From: an uncultured Prevotella sp.
GTDB taxonomy: Bacteria > Bacteroidota > Bacteroidia > Bacteroidales > Bacteroidaceae
DNA length: 31,286 nucleotides
Direction: 5' to 3'
NCBI GenBank assembly: GCA_900769055.1
Contig: CAAGFF010000275.1
Coordinates: 1-31,286, forward strand
Both the position numbers and the translations under genes were made by a program. Under the pieces are notes generated by a model that did no database searches, had not been told where the DNA came from, and saw only the letters and a list, made by a program, of their open reading frames with translations. Positions 15,512 through 22,948 of this stretch are shown here, in pieces (position 1 is the stretch's first letter; each line of letters opens with the position of its first letter).

Positions 15512-16081
15512 ATGGACAAATATCTGATATGCGGGCTGGGCAATCCCGGTGATGAATATGCCCGCACACGTCACAATACCGGCTTCATGGTTCTCGACGC
15601 TTTCGCAAAGGAAGCTGGTACTACATTTCAGGACAAGCGCTACGGTTTCGTGGCTGAGACTTCCATCAAGGGACGGAAGGTGTTCCTTCTGAAGCCTACA
15701 ACATTCATGAACCTCAGCGGCAATGCCGTCAGGTACTGGCTCGGCAAGGAGAACATAGACCAGAAAAGGTTGCTCGTCATTTCCGATGATGTGGCGTTGC
15801 CGCTCGGTGCCTTCCGCCTGAAGGCCAACGGCAGCAACGGCGGGCACAACGGACTGGGGCATATACAGCAGCTCATAGGACAGGACTACCCGCGCCTGCG
15901 CATGGGCATTGGCAACGATTATCCCAAGGGGGCACAGATTGACTGGGTGCTCGGACAATACTCTGAGGATGACATGAAGCAGCTCCAGCCAAGCATCAAT
16001 ATCGCTGTCGACATCATAAAAAGTTTCGTGCTGGCTGGAATTGACATCACCATGAACCAGTTCAACAAGCTCGGTAAATAA
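15512..16081 (+). CDS. pth: Peptidyl-tRNA hydrolase
   Basis: 189-residue cytoplasmic enzyme that cleaves the ester bond of prematurely released peptidyl-tRNA. All hallmark residues are visible: GLGNPGDEYARTRHNTGF (about residues 8-25, catalytic His21 and Asn11), KPTTFMNLSG (Asn at about 71), ISDDVALPLG (the catalytic Asp pair) and GGHNGL (Asn at about 117). Length is normal. It lies between rplY and hslR in an order common in Bacteroidota. Confidence 0.97.
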   Translation: MDKYLICGLGNPGDEYARTRHNTGFMVLDAFAKEAGTTFQDKRYGFVAETSIKGRKVFLLKPTTFMNLSGNAVRYWLGKENIDQKRLLVISDDVALPLGAFRLKANGSNGGHNGLGHIQQLIGQDYPRLRMGIGNDYPKGAQIDWVLGQYSEDDMKQLQPSINIAVDIIKSFVLAGIDITMNQFNKLGK

Positions 16082-16093
16082 TAACTCAACACT

Positions 16094-16507
16094 ATGGCTG
16101 ATACTGCGAGAATAGACAAATGGCTGTGGGCGGCACGCATCTTCAAGACACGCTCCATAGCCGCTGATGCCTGCAAGAACGGAAGGGTGACAATAGGCGG
16201 GGTGAACATGAAGCCGTCGAGAACCATAAAGGTTGGTGACGTGATAAATGTTAAGAAGCCGCCTATAACCTATTCGTTCAAGGTTCTGAAAACCATTGAG
16301 CAGAGAGTGGGGGCGAAGCTCCTGCCCGAGATATACGAGAATGTCACCGATCCCAAGCAGTACGAGCTGCTTGAGATGAGCCGCATAAGCGGTTTCATTG
16401 ATAGGGCAAGGGGAACTGGAAGACCCACGAAGAAGGAGCGACGTGCCCTCGATGCATTCGTCGAACCAGAGTTTTTCGACTGGGATTTCGACGAAGAAGA
16501 GGAGTAG
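16094..16507 (+). CDS. hslR: S4-domain RNA-binding protein, Hsp15 family
   Basis: 137 residues. The N-terminal S4 domain (about 6-65; RIDKWLWAARIFKTRSIAADAC, then GGVNMKPSRTIKVGDVINV) matches Hsp15, which binds stalled 50S subunits carrying peptidyl-tRNA and helps recycle them. This fits its place 12 bp after pth, which handles the same kind of stalled product. A basic middle (RGTGRPTKKERR) and an acidic C-terminal tail (DWDFDEEEE) are typical of the family. Confidence 0.93.
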   Translation: MADTARIDKWLWAARIFKTRSIAADACKNGRVTIGGVNMKPSRTIKVGDVINVKKPPITYSFKVLKTIEQRVGAKLLPEIYENVTDPKQYELLEMSRISGFIDRARGTGRPTKKERRALDAFVEPEFFDWDFDEEEE

Positions 16508-16650
16508 GTTTTTTGAGGTTGTGAGGTTTTAAGGTTATGAGGTTTTAAGGTTATAAGGTTTTAAGGTTATGAGGTTTTAAGGTGGTGTAGGTTTTGTAGG
16601 TAATTTCACCTTAAAACCTCATAACCTTAAACCCTCACAACCTCACAAAT
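16508..16650. repeat. Octamer array folded as a long inverted repeat
   Basis: The left arm, GAGGTT/TTAAGGTT-type units, runs from about 16509 to 16583. After a spacer (16584-16606) the right arm, about 40 bases (16607-16650), is the near-perfect reverse complement of the first ~40 bases of the left arm. The array fills the space between convergent hslR and the NagX-like gene and overlaps the latter's stop. It could act as a two-way transcription barrier. The spacer motif ATTTCACCT also occurs in the lptD copy (about 2982-2990). Confidence 0.85.
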
Positions 16651-17834
16651 ATCTTTTTCCTCCACAGCCAAACAGCCATTACTGCATGCAGTGCCACGAA
16701 GGCGATGCTGTAGAGTAGCGATGACCAATATCCGTTTACTACCACGGTGCGTATGGATGTGTATACGCCGTCCTTTATGCCGAAGGCACCGAAGGCGATG
16801 CCGAGAATCTCGCTGGCCACGTACAGGAACAGCGGGTTGGTGCCAAAGGCTACCGAAAGCGTAATTACTGAGCTAGCAGCCTTGTTATGCTTTTTGTCGG
16901 GTGTCATGTCAACGAGACGGATTATGATGCCAAGTGCCATCATCGCCATACCACATGTAGCCAGTACGTAGCTCGGACTCCAAATCCTTTTGTTCAGTGG
17001 CAGTCCGAACGACAGCAACCATCCCGCAAAGCCTATTGCCGCTCCAGCTGCCAGCAGCCATAATGCCTTGTCGGCATGGGTCTTCAGTTTGCCCACTGTC
17101 GACATATAGCGTGCGCAACTGAAGCCGATAAGAGTATGTGCAATGGCGGAGATGGTGCTTACGAGTCCTTCAGGGTCAACTGGACTTTTCGTATACAGAT
17201 GGTTGCTGCCGATAAGGTTGTTGTCGGCTATGGAGAGCCAGTTTACCTGGGCATCCTGTACATAACCGTTTCCAGCAATGAGAATGGCGGAATATATGGC
17301 GAGCAGAACCACCGTGAGTATGTTCATCCAGCGATGGGGTAGGGCGATTGCCAACAGTGCCGCTGCACAGTAGCATATTGCCAGACGCTGCATCACGCCC
17401 CATACCCTGAGATGTGCGAAGTCAAGTGGAGCCCCTGAGCAAGCCATGTCAAACCAGTTTATGGCAAGACCGATGACGAAGAGCAGCACAGTGCGCTTCA
17501 GTATCTTCCGTCCTGTCTGTGCCGACCATCTGAACTCTGTTTTCCTGAGACTCAGGAATATGGAGAATCCCATGATGAAGAGGAAGAAGGGAAACACGAG
17601 GTCGCAGGGTGTCATTCCGTCCCATTTCGAGTGTTTCAGGGTAGAGAATATCTCCTTTCCTGCTCCGTTGTTGACCAGAATCATAAGCATGACCGTCATG
17701 CCCCTGAGAATGTCGACGGCAAGGAGACGGGTGCCAGAGCACCCCTGCAAGCCCCCCTGTACAGATGTGGAGCCCCCATTCTCCCAGGTGAGGGGGGTAA
17801 CGATTGGGTTGGTGTGGTTTGTATTATTGCTCAT
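16635..17834 (-). CDS. HGSNAT/NagX-like membrane acetyltransferase
   Basis: 399-residue inner-membrane protein with about ten hydrophobic helices, related to heparan-alpha-glucosaminide N-acetyltransferase. LAVDILRGMTVMLMILVNNGAG (from about residue 38) and HSKWDGMTPCDLVFPFFLF match the human HGSNAT signature, including the active-site His just before W-D/N-G. The human enzyme uses cytosolic acetyl-CoA to acetylate terminal glucosamine on the other face of the membrane; the analogous cytoplasm-to-periplasm reaction here is inferred. The gene follows the secreted GH89 gene by 85 bp. I start at MSNNTNH because the longer upstream reading comes from repeat sequence. Residues about 11-32 are encoded by a G-run element (17735-17799). 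Confidence 0.82.
   Translation of the reverse strand: MSNNTNHTNPIVTPLTWENGGSTSVQGGLQGCSGTRLLAVDILRGMTVMLMILVNNGAGKEIFSTLKHSKWDGMTPCDLVFPFFLFIMGFSIFLSLRKTEFRWSAQTGRKILKRTVLLFVIGLAINWFDMACSGAPLDFAHLRVWGVMQRLAICYCAAALLAIALPHRWMNILTVVLLAIYSAILIAGNGYVQDAQVNWLSIADNNLIGSNHLYTKSPVDPEGLVSTISAIAHTLIGFSCARYMSTVGKLKTHADKALWLLAAGAAIGFAGWLLSFGLPLNKRIWSPSYVLATCGMAMMALGIIIRLVDMTPDKKHNKAASSVITLSVAFGTNPLFLYVASEILGIAFGAFGIKDGVYTSIRTVVVNGYWSSLLYSIAFVALHAVMAVWLWRKKIFVRL
17735..17799. repeat. G-run/C-run element inside the acetyltransferase N-terminus
   Basis: Runs of C and G surround a TGTACA core: GCACCCCTG, AGCCCCCCTGTACAG, GGAGCCCCC, GTGAGGGGGG. The edge motif (CAGGGGTGCTC after GGGGGGC on the minus strand) resembles the end of the lptD element. 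It contributes about 20 residues before the first transmembrane helix with no frame disruption. Confidence 0.6.
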
Positions 17835-17892
17835 TTTTATCTTTATTTGTTGCGAATGTAGTGCAGATACTTCTTTGCTCAATTTGCCATTT

Positions 17893-17930
17893 GATTCTTC
17901 ACCCTTCACTCTTCATTCTTCACTCTTCCC
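17893..17930. repeat. CTTCACTC-type short tandem array at the GH89 stop
   Basis: Units TTCTTCAC, CCTTCACT, CTTCATT and CTTCACT overlap the last codons and stop of the GH89 gene, so its terminal REE residues come from the array. A similar array lies at 31004-31070. Confidence 0.7.
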
Positions 17931-20154
17931 TTAACATCTCAGCAGCCTTTCTTGCCATGGCTACGGGGTCGCCTTCTGGTTGTGCCGAGTAAGAGTTGTG
18001 TTGCAGAGTCCATGGTTCCTCGATGGCATACCAGTCGATGACCGGTCCGTGGGGCAACGCCATGGAGAATAGCTCGTCAGAGGTCTTGTTTGAGTTTGCG
18101 CCACCTCCCACGGCATCGTAGTTGGGCTTGGAGTCGTCTGCCATCTGCTTGTCGAGAGCATCGAAGTATATCTTCCACCTATTATAATAGAAGTCCTTCA
18201 GCAGTCCCTGCCACTCCTTGTTTGCGTAGTCTCGCAGTCCGCCTTTGTCGGCACACGTGCGGTTGCCCCATGTCGTTATCTGCACCCTTGCGTTCCATTC
18301 GTACAGGTCCTTTTCCTGCTGTGTTGTTCCCAACGCTCTCGCCATCTCTGTCCAGTTGCCCAGTCTGAACTCCCTTCGTGTGCCGAGTAGCTCGTCCTGC
18401 ATGAGCAGCATCTTCAGGAAGCGGTCCGCATCCCGTCTGAAATTCTTCCTTGCAAAGGCGTTGTAGTCGGCAATGGTCTTCAGGTATTGCCTGCGGCCCT
18501 GATCGGCGAGAGCCTGCCTTACTATGTCCACGAGGTCGTGCAGGTAGTTGTCGTTGTCCCTCATCCTGTCTGCTGCCGCCATCATCCTAATGGCTGCCTT
18601 GCGTGTGTCTTCCGGGTCGTAGTAGTTACGCATCTTCGACCAGCTCTTCACCTGGAAGTTGTTCAGTCCGGGTCTGCCGCAGAAGATGCTTTCGTGAGGT
18701 CCCTGCTGGTTGTTGCCAAGCGGACAGTTGTATATTGATGATGCGAGCAGCATCCATGCCTCCTCTATGTCCTTGTCGTATCTGCCGTATCGTGCCACGA
18801 TATATTTCCTCACCCATTCCTCCTTCGTCGGTACCTCGCTGAGCCACGGCAGCTCGCTCATCAGCTCGAACATCACGGGGTTGTTCTCTGTGCCTTCCAT
18901 GGTGAAGCCCGTACCGGTCATGGTCTTTGTCCAGTCACTGCCGTTGCGTGCCAGACGATAGTTGCCGAGCAGCTGGTCCATGCGTCCGTGCAGTCCCACG
19001 TTGCCTCCGAAGTTCTCCAACATACAGAACATCCAGCTGTGTCCCTCATATCCCTTGTCGCGTTTCCATACCGACGGTATGCCGAACATTGGGCGGCACT
19101 CCGAGAAGAGGTCAAGTATCACGATGTCGCCGTTGCGCAGGTCTGCCATCATCTGCGGGCGGGGGTTCTCCGTCCATCCCTGCACCACCCATTTCGCCTG
19201 ATTGTTGGTGCGTTTCATGGCATCCATCACGGCTGTTCCTGCCTTGGCGTAGTCTATTGCGGCATCGTCGTTGCTTTCGTGGAAAGGGTCCATTGAGTAA
19301 TATTTCGACTTTCCGTAGAGTTTTGTCAGTTCCGCATAGTAAGAGTCGGCTATCTCTGCAAACCGCTTGTCGGTAGGCATAAGGTTAGCCGGTCGCACAT
19401 ATCCGTTCCATGTTCCTCCGTCAGTAACGTCGAGCCCCATCTTCTGTTTTGCGTCGTGTGGCATCATTCCGCTGTATCCGGGCAGTACAGGCTCCATGCC
19501 GAGCTGCCTCATCCGCTTCAGAATGTTCTTCTGCAATGCTTCCTGCTGGCTGTACCATGACAGTGGCAGCGGACCGCCCCAGCCTTCGAGGTTGTTCATC
19601 TCCCACCATGCGAGGAATGCCGGACCGGCAATGAACTGTCCCACTTCATCTTCCGAGTACCCCATCTTCAACAGCATGTTCCTCCATACGCATTCCGTGC
19701 CGACAATGGCGAGCGGCATGTTCACCCCGTGCAGAGCAAGCCAGTCTATCTCCTGCTGCCAGCGTTGCCAGTCCCAGAATGCCATGGAGTAGGAGAAGGT
19801 GCAGTAGTTGTAGCTGTACCGCATCTTCAGGTTGGTCTCATGCCGTTCCTTCTTCTCTACGGCAGGCAGTTTGGCGGGCAATGCAGCCTGCATGTTGCCC
19901 CATGTCAGGTGAATGCCGCAATGGTATTTCAGATACCAGTTGATGCCAGTGGCTATGTTCACCCACGAGTTGCCGCGGATTACTACCTTGTTTCCTGCCT
20001 GATCAAGTTCAAAGAAGTCTGTTTGGGCATTGCGCAGTTCTATCTTGAATTTCCTCGAAGCCCCCTTGTCAATGCGTTCGAGCAAGTCATCGATGGGAGT
20101 AGCGTCGGCAACGATGGCCATCATGCAGAAAAGTGCTGCCAAAATGTGTTTCAT
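17920..20154 (-). CDS. Alpha-N-acetylglucosaminidase, GH89 (NAGLU family)
   Basis: 744 residues with a signal peptide (1-18, ending VADA), so periplasmic or further exported. The order is an N-terminal small domain (about 20-95), a catalytic TIM barrel (about 105-440) and a C-terminal helical domain (about 450-740), as in human NAGLU. Candidate acid/base is Glu293 in YSMDPFHE and candidate nucleophile Glu420 in GTGFTMEGTENN; their spacing (127) is close to the human pair (E316/E446). WMFCMLENFGGNVGLHGR is the strongly conserved substrate-site block. The family removes terminal alpha-GlcNAc from heparan-type chains or mucin O-glycans. The adjacent HGSNAT-like gene suggests glucosamine-ended glycans are acetylated first. 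No SusC/SusD genes are nearby. Confidence 0.94.
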   Translation of the reverse strand: MKHILAALFCMMAIVADATPIDDLLERIDKGASRKFKIELRNAQTDFFELDQAGNKVVIRGNSWVNIATGINWYLKYHCGIHLTWGNMQAALPAKLPAVEKKERHETNLKMRYSYNYCTFSYSMAFWDWQRWQQEIDWLALHGVNMPLAIVGTECVWRNMLLKMGYSEDEVGQFIAGPAFLAWWEMNNLEGWGGPLPLSWYSQQEALQKNILKRMRQLGMEPVLPGYSGMMPHDAKQKMGLDVTDGGTWNGYVRPANLMPTDKRFAEIADSYYAELTKLYGKSKYYSMDPFHESNDDAAIDYAKAGTAVMDAMKRTNNQAKWVVQGWTENPRPQMMADLRNGDIVILDLFSECRPMFGIPSVWKRDKGYEGHSWMFCMLENFGGNVGLHGRMDQLLGNYRLARNGSDWTKTMTGTGFTMEGTENNPVMFELMSELPWLSEVPTKEEWVRKYIVARYGRYDKDIEEAWMLLASSIYNCPLGNNQQGPHESIFCGRPGLNNFQVKSWSKMRNYYDPEDTRKAAIRMMAAADRMRDNDNYLHDLVDIVRQALADQGRRQYLKTIADYNAFARKNFRRDADRFLKMLLMQDELLGTRREFRLGNWTEMARALGTTQQEKDLYEWNARVQITTWGNRTCADKGGLRDYANKEWQGLLKDFYYNRWKIYFDALDKQMADDSKPNYDAVGGGANSNKTSDELFSMALPHGPVIDWYAIEEPWTLQHNSYSAQPEGDPVAMARKAAEMLREE

Positions 20155-20200
20155 ATAGAAGTAGTGTTTGTCGGTTTGTAATATTTGTTAGTTATGCTTG

Positions 20201-20232
20201 CAAAGTTACAAAACATATTGGACAAAAGCAAA
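20201..20232 (-). promoter_or_regulatory. Promoter for the GH89-acetyltransferase pair
   Basis: On the minus strand TTTG (20229-20232) and TAACTTTG (20201-20208) are 20 bp apart. Between this promoter and the nitroreductase promoter (20233-20502) I see no gene or clear structure. Confidence 0.65.
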
Positions 20233-20502
20233 TTACCAATTGTGTTTTTTTTTGGATTTCATCCTTCGTTTTCTCGCCATGGCAATGATAGAGCAAGCTC
20301 ATCATTGCTCATCTGGCTTAACGAAAACGTTGTAAATATGCTGGCGTTGCCTCTTTGTTTCACAACGGTTTGAGTCTTTCGGGGAGGATGGTGTTGTGGG
20401 AACGCTGTTGCGAGGTCTGGGTATAGAAGTCGAGACCGCAGTGAAAAACTCGGCTTGTTGATGATAAATCTAAAAAAAATGGAAATAATTCTGCACAATG
20501 GT

Positions 20503-20534
20503 TTTGTGGAATGACAAATGATTGTGTATCTTTG
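20503..20534 (+). promoter_or_regulatory. Promoter for nitroreductase-DUF2520
   Basis: TTTG (20503-20506), a 20 bp spacer, then TATCTTTG (20527-20534): a textbook Bacteroidota sigma-A promoter, with a leader of about 50 bases. Confidence 0.75.
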
Positions 20535-20590
20535 CAGTTGGAAGGAGGCTATGGAACGCAAAGACAACCTAAAAAACAAGTGATACTGAT

Positions 20591-21133
20591 ATGGCGAGAT
20601 TTGAAGAACTGGTGCAGAAGCGCCGCAGTCACAGGACTTTTACAGATGAGATGATTGATGCAGAGGATGTGAAGACCATCCTGCGGGCGGCTCTGATGTC
20701 GCCCACGTCGAAGGGCAACCGCTCATGGCAGTTTGTTGTGGTCGATGACAGGCTGCTGATAGAGAAACTGTCGGATGCAAAGGATATGGGAGGGCAGTTT
20801 CTGAAGAATGCCCCATTGGCAATAGTCGTACTGGGCAATCCGTCGGAGAACGACTGCTGGGTGGAGGACTGCTCCATTGCGGCTGTTTCCATGCAGTATC
20901 AGGCGGAGGAACTTGGACTCGGCTCATGCTGGGCGCAGATGAGAAACCGCGGATTGTCTGACGGCACGTCGGCTGACGAGGTGATAAGAGGAATACTCGG
21001 CATACCCGAGGAGCTGTCGGTGCTTTGTGTCATTGGAGTGGGACACAAGAAGGCGGAGCGGAAATTGCAGGACGAGGAGGCTCTCAGGTGGGAGAATGTG
21101 CATGTCAATGTTTTCCGGGAACATGAAATCTGA
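20591..21133 (+). CDS. Nitroreductase-family FMN flavoprotein
   Basis: 180 residues, a short member of the family. The N-terminal RRSHRTFTDEMIDAEDVKTILRAALMSPTSKGNRSWQFVVV (about residues 10-52) carries the FMN-phosphate Arg-Ser-His-Arg and the Ser/Asn-rich flavin loop. The C-terminal half has DCSIAAVSMQYQAEELGLGSCW and ILGIPEELSVLCVIGVGHK. Such cytoplasmic enzymes reduce nitro compounds, quinones or similar with NAD(P)H; the natural substrate is unknown. The next gene starts within ten bases, so the two are probably co-translated. Confidence 0.92.
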   Translation: MARFEELVQKRRSHRTFTDEMIDAEDVKTILRAALMSPTSKGNRSWQFVVVDDRLLIEKLSDAKDMGGQFLKNAPLAIVVLGNPSENDCWVEDCSIAAVSMQYQAEELGLGSCWAQMRNRGLSDGTSADEVIRGILGIPEELSVLCVIGVGHKKAERKLQDEEALRWENVHVNVFREHEI

Positions 21134-21142
21134 TTGCATGCT

Positions 21143-21916
21143 ATGAGGATTGTACTGATAGGTGCGGGCAACCTTATGACCAGCCTTGCCCCAGCTTTGC
21201 GCAAGGCGGGACACGAGATATTGCAGGTGTACAGCCGTACGGAACGCTCGGCAGCCGTACTGGCAGCAAGCGTTGGCTGCGAGGCGGTAACCGAAGTACG
21301 GGACGTGAGAGACGATGCCGATGTATATATATTCTCCGTGAGCGACCAGGCACTCGAAGCACTTGCCGCCAAGGTTTGTGACGGCAGGGACGGCAAGCTT
21401 TTTCTTCATACCGCCGGAAGCATCCCTATGGATGTGTTCCGTGGTAAGACATCACGTTACGGAGTGCTCTATCCCATGCAGACGTTCTCGCGGAACAAGG
21501 TTGTGGACTTCAGCGTCATACCCTGTTTCGTTGAAGGCTGTGATGCCGCCACCGAGGCAGAGATACACGGGCTGGCCGCAAGCCTGTCATCACGTGTGTA
21601 TGTCCTCAGCTCAGATGACCGCCGCTATCTGCATCTCTCGGCTGTCTTCGCCTGCAACTTCGTCAACCGTTGTTACGCCCTTTCCGCCTCGTTGCTTGAA
21701 CGTCATGGAATACCCTTCGACGTGATGTTGCCGCTCATTGACGAGACTGCCAGCAAGGTGCATGTCATGTCGCCTGCCTATGCACAGACGGGACCTGCCG
21801 TGAGGTACGACCGCAACGTCATCGATGCACAGCTTTCACTACTTGCCGATGCCCCCGACTTGCAGGAGATATACAGGCTGATGAGCGAGAGCATACACAA
21901 AGCGGCAGGCTGTTAA
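21143..21916 (+). CDS. Rossmann-fold DUF2520 oxidoreductase-like protein
   Basis: 257 residues. The N-terminal NAD(P)-binding domain starts RIVLIGAGNLMTSLAPALRKAGH, with Gly-x-Gly-x-x, and shows the layout of pyrroline-5-carboxylate and ketopantoate reductases. The C-terminal helical DUF2520 domain (about 125-255) includes YGVLYPMQTFSRN and HLSAVFACNFVNRCYALS. Substrate unknown; the family is common next to Bacteroidota biosynthetic genes. I prefer the ATG at 21143; a TTG at 21134 would add three residues directly after the nitroreductase stop. Confidence 0.85.
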   Translation: MRIVLIGAGNLMTSLAPALRKAGHEILQVYSRTERSAAVLAASVGCEAVTEVRDVRDDADVYIFSVSDQALEALAAKVCDGRDGKLFLHTAGSIPMDVFRGKTSRYGVLYPMQTFSRNKVVDFSVIPCFVEGCDAATEAEIHGLAASLSSRVYVLSSDDRRYLHLSAVFACNFVNRCYALSASLLERHGIPFDVMLPLIDETASKVHVMSPAYAQTGPAVRYDRNVIDAQLSLLADAPDLQEIYRLMSESIHKAAGC

Positions 21917-22087
21917 ACCCAAATCGGTCATTAGCGTTATGATGATAACAACTCTTGTTTTTGAACAGATGTCTCTACGTTTTGAGGGCGCAATGGGGTT
22001 TCCATTGTAACCGAAAAACGGAAAGGCAGATGACAAAAAGAAAGTTTGTTAGCCCATAATTGTCTAATGGCCGATTTGGGTTAAATA
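21913..22087. repeat. ~175-bp inverted-repeat element, MITE-like
   Basis: Terminal arms AACCCAAATCGGTCATTAG (21916-21934) and CTAATGGCCGATTTGGGTT (about 22064-22082) are complementary at all but one position. TTAA lies at both edges but is too symmetric to prove a target duplication. The interior (about 130 bp) has no gene. The loop is too long for an ordinary terminator. Confidence 0.7.
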
Positions 22088-22118
22088 GGTCTAAAACATG
22101 AAAACATCTGATTGGAAG

Positions 22119-22150
22119 TTTGCACGATAAACTGTTAATTTGTACTTTTG
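22119..22150 (+). promoter_or_regulatory. Promoter for the HU-like gene
   Basis: TTTG (22119-22122), a 20 bp spacer, then TACTTTTG (22143-22150). Transcription should start near 22157, so the 21-bp array at 22165-22269 lies wholly in the transcribed leader (about 130 bases). Confidence 0.72.
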
Positions 22151-22164
22151 GAAAGTAAAAATCT

Positions 22165-22269
22165 ATGTTTCCCATTGCGGAACGTATATTTCCCATTGCG
22201 GAGTATATATATTACACTGCTGAATATACGTTCCTCACTGGTGAACGTAATATTCAACTGATATTTAGA
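22165..22269 (+). repeat. Five tandem 21-bp units, each an imperfect hairpin
   Basis: Units begin at 22165, 22186, 22207, 22228 and 22249. Each has complementary ends that differ between units: ATGTT/AACGT, ATATT/AGTAT, ATATT/AATAT, ACGTTC/GAACGT and AATAT/ATATT. The loop core of units 1-2 is CCCATTGCGG, with CACTGCTG and CTCACTGG in units 3-4. The exact 21-bp period places every copy on the same face of the helix, and in RNA would give a row of small hairpins. It lies between the promoter and the HU-like start codon. Confidence 0.85.
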
Positions 22270-22285
22270 CAAACCGTAGACTATT

Positions 22286-22924
22286 ATGCCAAAGTATTTA
22301 CTACAAGAGATGAACGATGTGAGGAATACCGGGAAGAGGACAGTATATCCTAAGTTGGTGGCAAAACAAACCTTGACGACCAAAGAGTTTATTGACGAGC
22401 TGCACAAGCACCTGCGTACCATCGACAAGGGAGTGCTCTTAGGAGTGATGTGCGGCATCGCTGATACGTTGGCGTGTTTGATGTCGGAGGGCTATAATGT
22501 GACCCTCGACGACATAGGCACATTCTCCATGTCGTTGCAGTTCCTCGACGACAAACCTACGGAGATACAGGAGGAAGGCGACCGTATGCTGTACAGAACC
22601 GTCGGAGTGAGGGATGTCAACTTCAAGACCTCGCCTGAGTTGCTGGGGATATTGAGGATGAAAACAAAGTTGGAACGTGCCATGTCGGGTGCCAGAGTGC
22701 TTAAGAAGAACCTGTATACCCAGGAGCAGAGAATAGAAAATGCCCTTGCCATCATCGACGGCAAAGGCTATATAACCCTTGGGGAATATGCCCAGGTGAA
22801 CAACCTGTCGCGTACCATGGCGTCGAAGGAACTTGCGCGCATATCTTCAGACCCGAACATCCCCATCAGCTACAAAGGGCAACCGCCACATAAAGTGTGG
22901 ATAAGGAGCACTGACGGAGTCTGA
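22286..22924 (+). CDS. HU-like DNA-binding protein, Bacteroidota long form
   Basis: 212 residues. The N-terminal ~125 residues resemble the HU/IHF fold: TLTTKEFIDELHKHL, GVLLGVMCGIADTLACLMSEGYNVTLDDIGTFSMSLQF and the beta-arm region with RTVGVRDVNFKTSPELLGILR. The C-terminal ~70 residues (ENALAIIDGKGYITLGEYAQVNNLSRTMASKELARI) look like a winged-helix domain and may add sequence specificity. Such proteins are presumed nucleoid or regulatory factors; no target is known. The row of 21-bp repeats in its own leader suggests self-regulation, which is inference. It converges with the HAD gene 24 bp away. Confidence 0.83.
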   Translation: MPKYLLQEMNDVRNTGKRTVYPKLVAKQTLTTKEFIDELHKHLRTIDKGVLLGVMCGIADTLACLMSEGYNVTLDDIGTFSMSLQFLDDKPTEIQEEGDRMLYRTVGVRDVNFKTSPELLGILRMKTKLERAMSGARVLKKNLYTQEQRIENALAIIDGKGYITLGEYAQVNNLSRTMASKELARISSDPNIPISYKGQPPHKVWIRSTDGV

Positions 22925-22948
22925 ATAAGTGATAGTTGAGTCTTTTTC

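Noticed and set aside
16508..16650. CRISPR array
   Set aside because: Units are 8 bases, degenerate and without unique spacers, and there are no cas genes.
17835..17909. A 25-residue N-terminal extension of the acetyltransferase
   Set aside because: It is encoded largely by the short array after the GH89 gene and lacks family similarity; MSNNTNH is the better start.
22165..22353. A 62-residue open frame across the 21-bp array, with a 7-residue period (FPIAE-type), as a small repeat protein
   Set aside because: The period follows from 21 being a multiple of three. The frame overlaps the HU-like start in another frame, and the substitutions follow hairpin pairing better than amino-acid conservation.
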